DNA from: Clostridia bacterium
GTDB taxonomy: Bacteria; Bacillota; Clostridia; Oscillospirales; CAG-272
NCBI GenBank assembly: GCA_017464565.1
Contig: JAFTZH010000044.1
Coordinates: 1 to 41,857, forward strand
DNA length: 41,857 nucleotides
Direction of reading: 5' to 3'
Shown here: positions 35,146-41,857 of the stretch, piece by piece
How the letters are laid out: every line of letters begins with the position of its first letter
How positions within the stretch are numbered: the stretch's first letter is position 1
Translations under genes and position numbers: made by a program
The notes under the pieces: model-generated
Database searches by the model: none
The model's input: the letters and a program-made list of their open reading frames with translations, nothing else
Told to the model about the DNA's origin: nothing

Positions 35146-36408
35146 TTAATATATCAGCGAACGGAAGTTCTTGACCTTATGCACGGTGATCATATTGGTG
35201 TTGTGCGCGCTGAGCGCGTCCTTATCACCCGAACGGCTGAGAATGATAAGATCGTCACCTATTATCGCCATAGACGCATAATGTCTTGCTTGCTTCTGTG
35301 TTTCGCCTTTATCAACAAGTCCCGCGAATATCCAATCCACGCAGTTGCGTGAATAGTAAAGCACGAGTCTTTGTCTTTCATTGTTTGGAAGATCGTATCT
35401 GTCAGAGTCAAGTGTCTCGGGACGCACCATACTGTCTGTCGGCTGTGTACTCACGAGCCAGAAAAGCTTAGTTTGCTCGTCCCAGAGAATATGGAATTTC
35501 ATCTCCCCTCCCGGGAAAGGCAGATAAATGAGCGGCTCGCCCGACGGAGCGTTCTCTGTCATCGTCGTCATACTGCCGTCGTCGTTCTCGACGACCTTTA
35601 TCACAGCCGCCATATTCGTCCCTCCCGTGTGCGCTCTCATAAAAAGGTGGAAGGTCTTACCGTCGGGGTCGTACCATATATGTCTCGGATCGGTAAACTG
35701 TACCACGTTAGTCTCAAGCCACCCGGGAGGCGGGAAATGCCTCTTCGACGGTTCCCTGCAAAGCATGTTGGTAACAGTTTCAAGAGACTTATAGAATGGC
35801 ATACCGAAGTATTTACTCTTATCAAGCTCTACCGTATCACGACAGCATATCTCCGAGGCAAACGTCCAATTCTCTACCTTCGTTAAGTCATCACCGCACT
35901 TTGCGCGCATCAGCACGGGAGCAAGTATGGATACGGGCCAAGTTCTGCATTCCTTGTCCAGCTTACGTTCCATAACAAGATATACGTTACCCTTTGCGTA
36001 ATGCACGTTACACGGCGCTTGATGCCACGACTGCCCCTCGGTGAGCTTCACGGGCTCTGTCCAAGTTTCGCCGTCATCATCCGAGCGGACTATTGTGAGA
36101 TCGCCCGCGTGACCGAGGACGTAAACGCTGTCTCCCGACACGAAAGGTCTTGCGTGCTGCATCGGCGTGTCGGTGACAAATCTGAAGCTCTCGCCGCAGT
36201 CGTCAGATACGAATATCTTTCCCTTGACTTGTATCTTACCGATAGTTCCCTTCACTCCGTCAAGCTCAAGCACCCCGGGACCTCCGAGATCCATCGTCGC
36301 TATTATCCTGCCGCTTGGCAGTACGCACACACCTGGGCTATATGCGTACACGCTCTCGGGTGTCGGCGAACGATAAAGCGTGGATATTTGTTTTCCTATT
36401 TTCTCCAT
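35146..36408 (-). CDS. Sialidase-fold (BNR) protein without signal peptide, 420 residues
   Basis: The product is a six-bladed-propeller-like protein with two Asp boxes near the N-terminus: SDDCGESF (68-75) and SDDDGETW (109-116). The start MEKIGKQISTLYRSPTPESV has no signal peptide or membrane segment, so it should be cytoplasmic. It ends in NMITVHKVKNFRSLIY, very like the CYEITFYRLSNYKSLL of the membrane-anchored 898-residue protein, so the two propellers look related. The FRIP motif and arginine triad of GH33 sialidases are not evident. It might be a hydrolase for imported oligosaccharides or a sugar-binding protein. Only 4 bp separate it from the SGNH gene. Confidence 0.8.
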   Translation of the reverse strand: MEKIGKQISTLYRSPTPESVYAYSPGVCVLPSGRIIATMDLGGPGVLELDGVKGTIGKIQVKGKIFVSDDCGESFRFVTDTPMQHARPFVSGDSVYVLGHAGDLTIVRSDDDGETWTEPVKLTEGQSWHQAPCNVHYAKGNVYLVMERKLDKECRTWPVSILAPVLMRAKCGDDLTKVENWTFASEICCRDTVELDKSKYFGMPFYKSLETVTNMLCREPSKRHFPPPGWLETNVVQFTDPRHIWYDPDGKTFHLFMRAHTGGTNMAAVIKVVENDDGSMTTMTENAPSGEPLIYLPFPGGEMKFHILWDEQTKLFWLVSTQPTDSMVRPETLDSDRYDLPNNERQRLVLYYSRNCVDWIFAGLVDKGETQKQARHYASMAIIGDDLIILSRSGDKDALSAHNTNMITVHKVKNFRSLIY

Positions 36409-36412
36409 ATTC

Positions 36413-37912
36413 TTACTCCGTCACATTGAATGCCTTGATGTAATCGAGATAGATCGTACTGCTTCCGCTTGCGAAGAACTGTACGGGACGGAAATAATCG
36501 GTTGCTACCAATGTGAAGCTGCCCGAATCAACGCGTGTGTCATTTATGTAGGTCTCGTAAGTACCCGCGTCACAATCGACCGTTACCGCTATCTTCATAA
36601 ACTCCGTCGTGCTGAGCGCGCCTATCTTTGTTCCCGCGTTATTAGTGAGGTCGCCCGCGACCGTAAATTTAACAAACTGATATCCGAACATTACGAACAT
36701 CGCGCCTCTTGAATTGAAGTCCTCTCCTGCCTTGACTGAGGTCTCAAAGGTATGCTTACCCTCAAAGATATTATCGTCGAAGCAAACGTTCAAAAACGCA
36801 TCGGTAGTCGTGGCGTTTCGAGTGATCGCGAGAACGCCGTTATTTACCGTAAGAGATGAGCTTTCCAATACTCTGACCTTCAATTTCATACTGCCGACGT
36901 TAACAAATGCATCCGCCGTCTGCGCTGCGAGCACAGTTCCGTTAGCTACGGTATCAAAGGTTTCGTTATAATTGAGCTTTGTAGTAGGCATCTCACCCTT
37001 GAGAACCTCTGTTCCGTACATATTGGCAACTATACCCGCAAGCTCCTGTCCCATAAGGTAATATCCGTACTTACCGGGATGAAGACTGTCGGGAAAGCAC
37101 TTTTGCCCCATCTTCTCGGCGCTGAAGGCATACATATCGTAAAGATCAAGCCCAAGCTCGGTTGCAAGCTCTCTCTCATAAGGTCTTACGACATCGGCGA
37201 GATTCTTCTCCCACGCATAATCATTAGTCGCGCGATAGCATTCGGGATTGGTCATAAGATATATTTTAACGTTCGGATTTCCGCCGCGCAGGTCGTTCAC
37301 CATCTGCGTAAGATTCGCCTTGTAGTCAGCTTTGAAGGCATCCACGTTGTTGGCGAAAAGAGTATCAAGACCGCCAACGGTATTCGTTGTGTTGCCATCA
37401 TTCGTTCCGAGCATTATAAATGCGATATCGATATCATTTACACGGCTTTTAAGATCATCGTATTTACCGCTGAATGTAAACCAATTCTTTGCTTTATAAT
37501 GATTTACGGCAGAGCCGCACATAGTCGCGCCCGACTTACCGTAGTTGATGACCTCATATCCCTCTCCGAGCGCCTCGGCAAGTCTTGCGGGGTAAGAGTA
37601 CTTAGGCTTATCAGCCTCATCAAGTATAGCCCCCTCGGTGATGCTGTCACCAATGCAGGCAATAGTTACTATCCCATCTGCTCCTCCGCCCGACGGTCTC
37701 TGGCTTACAGAGGGCTTCTTAGGTGTTCTTGCGGCTGTTGTCGCAGAGGTAGTTGCCTCGGTTGTCTGCCCCTCTGTGCTGCTCTCTGTGTTTTCGGGAT
37801 CGCTTTCGTCCTGACAGGCAATAAAACAACCGCACAATGATCCCAAAAGCAATATAAAAGCAATCATTCGAAGCCCCAGTGCAAAGCAGTTAGTTTTTGT
37901 AGTTTTTCTCAC
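36413..37912 (-). CDS. SGNH/GDSL-hydrolase lipoprotein with C-terminal jelly-roll domain, 499 residues
   Basis: A hydrophobic leader with cysteines at 27, 29 and 33 (LLLGSLCGCFIAC) suggests a lipoprotein. A Ser/Thr/Glu-rich linker runs to about residue 80. The SGNH domain (about 81-300) has the nucleophile in CIGDSITEG (Ser90), block II GKSGAT (125-130), block III LGTNDG (Asn171) and the Asp/His pair in DSLHPG (Asp276, His279), so the catalytic set is complete. It probably removes acetyl or other esters from a surface or extracellular glycan. The remaining ~180 residues are beta-rich and look like a carbohydrate-binding jelly-roll (ending STIYLDYIKAFNVTE). It is the first gene of the operon, divergent from the AraC-type gene, and may be the most highly expressed. 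Confidence 0.88.
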   Translation of the reverse strand: MRKTTKTNCFALGLRMIAFILLLGSLCGCFIACQDESDPENTESSTEGQTTEATTSATTAARTPKKPSVSQRPSGGGADGIVTIACIGDSITEGAILDEADKPKYSYPARLAEALGEGYEVINYGKSGATMCGSAVNHYKAKNWFTFSGKYDDLKSRVNDIDIAFIMLGTNDGNTTNTVGGLDTLFANNVDAFKADYKANLTQMVNDLRGGNPNVKIYLMTNPECYRATNDYAWEKNLADVVRPYERELATELGLDLYDMYAFSAEKMGQKCFPDSLHPGKYGYYLMGQELAGIVANMYGTEVLKGEMPTTKLNYNETFDTVANGTVLAAQTADAFVNVGSMKLKVRVLESSSLTVNNGVLAITRNATTTDAFLNVCFDDNIFEGKHTFETSVKAGEDFNSRGAMFVMFGYQFVKFTVAGDLTNNAGTKIGALSTTEFMKIAVTVDCDAGTYETYINDTRVDSGSFTLVATDYFRPVQFFASGSSTIYLDYIKAFNVTE

Positions 37913-38196
37913 ACAATTTTCCTCTCTTTCATATTTTGTCTTTTTTTCTAATTTCTTAAAACACAGCCGATTTTGACGTCCATTTGGTAAAATAGTGTAA
38001 ACATTCTCTTTTTAATTACGACTTTTTCACTATATTAAACGCACTACTTGACAAATCCTCGTTATTACGATACAATATCCATAGAAAAAAAGCAATGTAC
38101 ATTTTATTTATCTTTCTCGTTTTTTTATACTTTTTTACTATTTGACTTGGATTTTTTGTAAATTTTGGAAGACAAAAAGCACTATGGAGAGCTATT
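37913..38196. promoter_or_regulatory. Divergent control region between the surface operon and its AraC-type gene
   Basis: This 284-bp, very AT-rich region serves both directions. On the plus strand it has a strong promoter (38048-38076). On the minus strand I find no equally good -35/-10 pair for the operon, which fits a promoter that needs an activator. Possible half-sites are TAGTGTAAAC (37993-38002) and TATATTAAAC (38031-38040), a loose direct repeat of the sort AraC-family proteins bind. The half-sites are a guess by eye. Confidence 0.45.
38048..38076 (+). promoter_or_regulatory. Promoter of the AraC-type regulator
   Basis: TTGACA (38048-38053) and TACAAT (38071-38076) are 17 bp apart, with a leader of about 115 nt rich in T runs before ATG 38197. 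Confidence 0.75.
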
Positions 38197-39078
38197 ATGG
38201 AAAGCATTTCTTATCACTCCTTCAACGACAAGTTTAAAAAAACTCTTTTTGCCTGCAACAGAAGCTCCGACAGAGCCCCCATTATGGTAAACTGCGCTGG
38301 CTCTACCGTGTTGAGGTGGAATTTCAAGTCAGTCAATGACATAGGCAGGGCGGACTGCTACTTCCTGTATCTGAAAACGGGTACTTTGAATATCTCTATA
38401 GCGGAGGATAAGCACACGATACATTCGGGCACGTTGATAATAATTCCTCCAAACACGCCGTACGCCTATTGGCATACGGGCACAGATGAGCTTATCTATT
38501 ATTGGATACATTTCACGGGCTCTCACGCAAATGAGATGCTTCGCAGATTTGATATATCTCCGCTCCCCTTAATACGAAGCATTCCGCAAATATCCTCAGC
38601 GATCGACTATCAGATGGCAAAAATATTCGATATATACATCAAAAAGGGACAATATAGGGATAGTGAGCTTTCTCACTGCATGGACGCTATTCTTATAGAG
38701 ATAGCAAAGGGCTCGATAACCGCGGAAAACAGCCAAAGACGGCTTGAGACCTCTATAAAGTACATAAACAATAACTACACCTCCGATATAACCGTCCCCG
38801 AGCTTGCGCAAATGGAGTTTCTCAGCGTTTCAAGATACACGGCTCTTTTCAAGGAAATAATGAACACCTCACCCTATCAGTACATAATAAATCTTCGGCT
38901 TAATGCCGCCTGCGAGATGCTTCGCAACTCGACTCTGAGCATCACAAAAATTGCCGAGCTTTTAGGGTTTCAGAACTGCTTTTTCTTCAGCAAGCTTTTC
39001 AAGAAGCATCTGAATATGTCCCCCCTGCAATACAGGAAGAGTGAAAGTGTTATGAGCGCAGACGGTAATGATATATAA
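38197..39078 (+). CDS. AraC-family transcriptional regulator, 293 residues
   Basis: The N-terminal half is a cupin-like sugar-sensing domain (DCYFLYLKTGTLNISIAEDKHTIHSGTLIIIPPNTPYAYW, shown here as one stretch of about residues 54-92). The C-terminal ~100 residues carry the two helix-turn-helix units: ITVPELAQMEFLSVSRYTALF and, in the second, ITKIAELLGFQNCFFFSKLFKK, followed by the usual MSPLQYRK. There is no membrane segment, so it senses a cytoplasmic ligand. It is divergent from the seven-gene surface operon and is the obvious candidate for its activator, with the inducer probably a sugar released by that operon. It ends at a strong shared terminator. Confidence 0.93.
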   Translation: MESISYHSFNDKFKKTLFACNRSSDRAPIMVNCAGSTVLRWNFKSVNDIGRADCYFLYLKTGTLNISIAEDKHTIHSGTLIIIPPNTPYAYWHTGTDELIYYWIHFTGSHANEMLRRFDISPLPLIRSIPQISSAIDYQMAKIFDIYIKKGQYRDSELSHCMDAILIEIAKGSITAENSQRRLETSIKYINNNYTSDITVPELAQMEFLSVSRYTALFKEIMNTSPYQYIINLRLNAACEMLRNSTLSITKIAELLGFQNCFFFSKLFKKHLNMSPLQYRKSESVMSADGNDI

Positions 39079-39084
39079 ACAAGC

Positions 39085-39124
39085 TATCCCCCAAGTGAGA
39101 AAAGCTCACTTGGGGGATATTTTA
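39085..39124. terminator. Bidirectional terminator between the AraC-type gene and the bile salt hydrolase-like gene
   Basis: TATCCCCCAAGTGAG (39085-39099) and its complement (39105-39119) form a 15-bp perfect stem with a 5-nt loop, flanked by T runs on one side and A-rich sequence on the other. It serves both convergent genes and is unrelated to the repeat at the other convergent junctions. Confidence 0.85.
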
Positions 39125-40102
39125 ATTTTCACAAAGCTCAAAAACGTCCTCTCCGATATCCATTTGAAAGACGGCGAGTCTGTTCTGCTCCGCCCTCTTA
39201 TCATCAAGCCTTACAGCTCTTATCCGTCGGCAGCCGTAGGTTGTAAAATGATACGTAAGAGTGTCCATATCAATGCAGGAGGTATAAAGAGTGCGGACGC
39301 TTTTTCCCTCGTCGATTCTGATACAGCCGCAGGGCACCGACACGGTATCCATAATATGAAAAAACCTGCTTATCTCTTCCCTTTTTGAGAGTGCTGCCGA
39401 GGTATGCTCCTTTGCGAACACCGCCCTGACAAAGCGTGAAGCCGAGGAAAAGTCTCCCGGCAGTCCTATCGCCCCCATTCCCCTTGAATATACGTCAAGC
39501 TCGGTTGACGGGCAGATATTGTTGCTCGGCGTGCTTGAGCTAATATTCATAAAGTCGGAAAGATGGGTAATATGATATGAAAATGCCGGTGCATTCGTAA
39601 GAACACCAATATCATTTTCATATATCGTGATACCACCCGAGGTAGGCTCGGCGACGATCGACCGCTCCCTGTCGGCGATCATCCAATGAAGGGGTGTACT
39701 CACAAGATCGTCAGAAAAGCTATCGGGGGTAATATTTGTATTTTTGAGAAGCTCGGCGGCTTCTCTTACGTTCTTACACTGACCGAGAACCCACAGAACA
39801 AGCTCAAATGACGCGACATTATACATACTCTTCTTCTGTTTCAAATACACGGCATTCTTCGGAAAATTAAGTCCCGCCATAGCAAGACCCGCCTCATTTA
39901 CCGCATCATAATACAGCGGAAAATCATTCTGTATCGCAGCCACTCCCAATATAGAAAGGTGCTTATCAAATTCTTTTTCATATAAAAGCCTAAGCCTGAA
40001 ATTTCTCGGAGTTATGACTACACTCTCCCAATATGACAGATCCAGATCAAGCGTTCTTCCAAATAGCTTCGACGCTCCGTAAATACTTATCGCGGTACAC
40101 AT
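39122..40102 (-). CDS. Choloylglycine (bile salt) hydrolase family protein, 326 residues
   Basis: It is an Ntn-hydrolase expected to cut the amide bond of glycine- or taurine-conjugated bile acids, with Cys2 (MCTAISIYGAS) as nucleophile after loss of Met1. The Arg/Asp pair is in FGRTLDLD. YYDAVNEAGLAMAGLNF carries the Asn seen in bile salt hydrolases rather than the Tyr of penicillin V acylases. The Asn of GVLTNAPAF and the Arg of GDFSSASRFVRAVF complete the active site. The second Asn of the usual TNNP motif is Ala here. ATG 40102 is chosen because it puts Cys at position 2 and follows GGAGGG; the longer frame does neither. There is no signal peptide. It is monocistronic and convergent with the AraC-type gene. 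Confidence 0.92.
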   Translation of the reverse strand: MCTAISIYGASKLFGRTLDLDLSYWESVVITPRNFRLRLLYEKEFDKHLSILGVAAIQNDFPLYYDAVNEAGLAMAGLNFPKNAVYLKQKKSMYNVASFELVLWVLGQCKNVREAAELLKNTNITPDSFSDDLVSTPLHWMIADRERSIVAEPTSGGITIYENDIGVLTNAPAFSYHITHLSDFMNISSSTPSNNICPSTELDVYSRGMGAIGLPGDFSSASRFVRAVFAKEHTSAALSKREEISRFFHIMDTVSVPCGCIRIDEGKSVRTLYTSCIDMDTLTYHFTTYGCRRIRAVRLDDKRAEQNRLAVFQMDIGEDVFELCEN

Positions 40103-40170
40103 ATTCCCTCCGAAAACGTTTTTTATAGTTTTAGCATTTTGAGGCGTATATATACGTCTACCGTCCCGCA

Positions 40171-40303
40171 ATACCTTTTTGGGAAGAGTCTACCCAACGT
40201 TGCATCGAGCCTAGTCGAGAGATTCCCGTGATCGCCGAGGTTGACGTATGCGTCATCGGTGGAAGTACTGCGGGTGTTTTTGCCGCAGTACGCGCCTCAA
40301 GGC
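40171..40303 (+). pseudogene. N-terminal remnant of an FAD-dependent oxidoreductase
   Basis: One frame through this stretch reads ...IEPSREIPVIAEVDVCVI, then GGSTAGVFAAVRASR. That is the classic opening of the FAD-dependent oxidoreductase family, with its dinucleotide-binding glycine motif (here GGSTAG) after the EVDVCVI beta-strand. Likeness stops at about 40300, and a 51-nt hairpin begins at once. No ATG or ribosome site is visible before the IEP stretch; upstream codons stay open but look random. So both ends are lost and only about 35-40 codons remain. It is a clear gene fossil sitting between two live minus-strand genes. Confidence 0.75.
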
Positions 40304-40358
40304 AAAGTTGGACACATCACCAGAGCTTAAGCCCAAAATGATGTGTCCAACTTTTATT
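40304..40358 (+). terminator. Long hairpin next to the FAD remnant
   Basis: AAAGTTGGACACATCA (40304-40319) and TGATGTGTCCAACTTT (40339-40354) pair perfectly over 16 bp with a 19-nt loop, then TTATTTAATT. It acts like a plus-strand terminator. Its arms also resemble the outer ends of some IS3-type elements, so it may be a transposition relic. Confidence 0.6.
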
Positions 40359-40381
40359 TAATTGGCAATGCTTTCTTTTTG

Positions 40382-40413
40382 CTTACTTTTTCTTTCGCGA
40401 AAGAAAAAGTAAG
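40382..40413. terminator. Perfect 32-nt palindrome right after the GGGtGRT gene
   Basis: CTTACTTTTTCTTTCG (40382-40397) is followed directly by its exact complement (40398-40413), ending one base before the GGGtGRT stop codon at 40414. It would terminate the minus-strand operon; the T run downstream is interrupted. It is probably a dispersed palindromic repeat. Confidence 0.65.
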
Positions 40414-41412
40414 TTACTTGCTTGCCTCTTCGATAGCAACCGCAACCGCTACCGTCATTCCAACCATGGGGTTGTTACCCGCACCGATAAGTCCCATCAT
40501 CTCAACGTGAGCGGGAACGGAGGAGGATCCTGCGAACTGCGCGTCGCCGTGCATTCTTCCGAGAGTATCGGTCATACCGTAGGAAGCGGGACCTGCCGCC
40601 ATATTATCGGGGTGAAGCGTACGTCCCGTACCGCCGCCCGATGCAACCGAGAAATACTTAACGCCGTTCTCCTGGCACCACTTCTTGTAGGTTCCCGCAA
40701 CGGGGTGCTGGAATCTGGTGGGGTTGGTGGAGTTACCCGTAATGGAAACGCCGACGTTTTCAAGTCTCATTATAGCAACGCCCTCGGGAACGCTGTCCGA
40801 GCCGTAGCACTTAACCTTTGCTCTGTCTCCCGTGGAGTAAGCGGTCTCCTTGACTACCTTTACCTCCTCGGTGTAGGGGTCAAATTCGGTCTGAACGTAG
40901 GTAAATCCGTTGATTCTGGAGATAATCATAGCCGCGTCCTTGCCAAGACCGTTAAGAATAACACGCAGAGGCTTTACTCTTACCTTGTTGGCGTTAAGAG
41001 CTATCTTGATAGCGCCTTCAGCAGCCGCAAAGGACTCGTGACCCGCGAGGAAACAGAAGCACTCGGTCTCCTCGGAGAGAAGCATAGCGCCGAGATTTCC
41101 GTGTCCGAGACCGACCTTGCGGTTCTCAGCAACAGAGCCGGGGATGCAGAATGCCTGAAGTCCGATACCGATAGCCGCAGCTGCGTCGGAAGCCTTGGTG
41201 CAGCCCTTCTTTATAGCGATAGCCGCGCCGACGGTGTACGCCCATTTTGCGTTTTCAAAGCAGATAGGCTGGGTTTCTTCGGTGATTTTATAGGGGTCTA
41301 TTCCCTTCGCGTCGCAAATCTCTTTACATTCGTCGATAGAGGAAATGCCGTATTCCTTAAGAACAGCGAGTATCTTCGCCTCGCGTCTTTCATAACCTTC
41401 AAAATGTGCCAT
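40414..41412 (-). CDS. GGGtGRT-family protein, 332 residues
   Basis: The name-giving motif SVASGGGTGRTLHPDNMAAG lies in the C-terminal half, followed by GMTDTLGRMHGDAQFAGSSS, which matches this Firmicutes/Actinobacteria family of unknown function. The N-terminal half contains GLGHGNLGAMLLSEETECFCFLAGHESFAAAEGAI and a short Cys-containing stretch (ECKEICDAKG). It has no signal peptide or membrane helix, and its length is typical. It follows the scaffold-like gene by 16 bp, so the two form an operon. The usual pairing of these two genes suggests a joint role, perhaps linked to iron-sulfur or redox metabolism, but the biochemical function is not known. Confidence 0.9.
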   Translation of the reverse strand: MAHFEGYERREAKILAVLKEYGISSIDECKEICDAKGIDPYKITEETQPICFENAKWAYTVGAAIAIKKGCTKASDAAAAIGIGLQAFCIPGSVAENRKVGLGHGNLGAMLLSEETECFCFLAGHESFAAAEGAIKIALNANKVRVKPLRVILNGLGKDAAMIISRINGFTYVQTEFDPYTEEVKVVKETAYSTGDRAKVKCYGSDSVPEGVAIMRLENVGVSITGNSTNPTRFQHPVAGTYKKWCQENGVKYFSVASGGGTGRTLHPDNMAAGPASYGMTDTLGRMHGDAQFAGSSSVPAHVEMMGLIGAGNNPMVGMTVAVAVAIEEASK

Positions 41413-41428
41413 TTATATTTCCTCCTTC

Positions 41429-41857
41429 TTATTCCTTGCGGGGATCTATGTACTTAACGGCGTCAGCAAATCTGCCGTACGTACCCTTGGATTTTTCGTA
41501 AGCTTCGTTGGGCTCCATACCCTTCTTGATAAAGTCGGTCATCTTGCCGAGAGATACGAACTCGTAACCGATAACCTGATTATCGGCGTCAAGCGCCATT
41601 CTCGTGCAGTAGCCCTCGGTCATCTCAAGATAACGAACGCCCTTTGCCTTAGTACCGTACATAGTACCAACCATTGAACGCTCACCCTTACCGAGGTCCT
41701 CCATACCCGCGCCGATAACGAGACCGCCCTCGGAGAATGCAGACTGGCTGCGTCCGTATACGATCTGTAAAAAGAGCTCACGCATAGCTGTATTGATAGC
41801 GTCGCAGACAAGGTCTGTGTTGAGCGCCTCGAGGAGTGTCTTGCCGGGGAGGATCTC
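41429..41857 (-). CDS. Partner of the GGGtGRT protein, annotated as iron-sulfur scaffold-like (start beyond window)
   Basis: The frame is open from the window edge (reading EILPGKTLLEALNTDLVCDA) to the stop at 41429, so the N-terminus is missing and 142 residues remain. Typical stretches are NTAMRELFLQIVYGRSQSAF, EGGLVIGAGMEDLGKG and GVRYLEMTEGYCTRMAL. The family commonly occurs next to GGGtGRT genes and is often labelled a NifU-like iron-sulfur cluster scaffold, but the classic three-cysteine NifU arrangement is not visible in this part. It is 16 bp upstream of the GGGtGRT start and co-transcribed with it. The family match is good, but the functional label is weak. Confidence 0.75.
   Translation of the reverse strand, partial: EILPGKTLLEALNTDLVCDAINTAMRELFLQIVYGRSQSAFSEGGLVIGAGMEDLGKGERSMVGTMYGTKAKGVRYLEMTEGYCTRMALDADNQVIGYEFVSLGKMTDFIKKGMEPNEAYEKSKGTYGRFADAVKYIDPRKE

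Noticed and set aside
40116..40130. A possible catabolite-responsive (cre) site upstream of the bile salt hydrolase-like gene
   Set aside because: It matches the consensus only in part around AAACGTTT and overlaps the ribosome site region; too weak to call.
40507..41457. A 316-codon plus-strand frame opposite the GGGtGRT gene
   Set aside because: It is a shadow of the strongly conserved GGGtGRT protein on the other strand.

Overview
The window looks like chromosome of a low-to-mid GC, Gram-positive, spore-forming member of the Clostridia, probably an uncultured gut lineage. The evidence is the gene content: a CotJC spore-coat remnant, a GatCAB amidotransferase alongside AsnA/AsnS, diaminopimelate dehydrogenase, a 2-hydroxyacyl-CoA dehydratase-type activator, a GGGtGRT-family protein and a bile salt hydrolase-like enzyme. 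Several promoters are near-perfect TTGACA-17-TATAAT. I saw no rRNA, tRNA or CRISPR array.

Region 1 (1-3070) is a scar. It holds the start of a YyaL-like thioredoxin-domain gene, a 59-residue gene, a short piece resembling the N-terminus of an FAD oxidoreductase, a 53-residue ORF, an intact large serine recombinase (1153-2712), and the last ~72 codons of cotJC. The recombinase sits between two broken genes. Region 2 (3100-17290) is mostly housekeeping: a nucleoside hydrolase behind a structured leader, a 980-residue membrane protein with CvpA-like topology, pyruvate kinase, a heterodimeric ABC exporter, and a two-gene activase/HgdB-like pair. Region 3 (17669-28000) holds gatCAB, rlmH, a metallo-beta-lactamase-fold hydrolase, a small membrane protein, galK, asnA, asnS and ddh.

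Region 4 (28058-39124) is the most distinctive part. A compact minus-strand operon of seven genes is read away from a divergent AraC-type regulator. It encodes an SGNH-hydrolase lipoprotein, a sialidase-fold protein without a signal peptide, a solute-binding lipoprotein without permeases, a secreted LamG-like protein, a 40-residue acidic peptide, a Gfo/Idh/MocA oxidoreductase, and a surface-anchored LamG/sialidase-fold protein. It looks like a surface glycan sensing or utilisation system, but the substrate is not evident. Region 5 (39122-41857) holds a bile salt hydrolase-like gene, an FAD-oxidoreductase remnant, the GGGtGRT gene and its partner gene, which runs off the edge.

Three of the four convergent gene junctions (4154-4469, 17284-17668, 25203-25432) carry the same composite repeat. 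Its ends are long palindromes that differ in sequence but keep their pairing, and they probably act as bidirectional terminators. The fourth junction (39079-39121) has a simple 15-bp-stem terminator instead.
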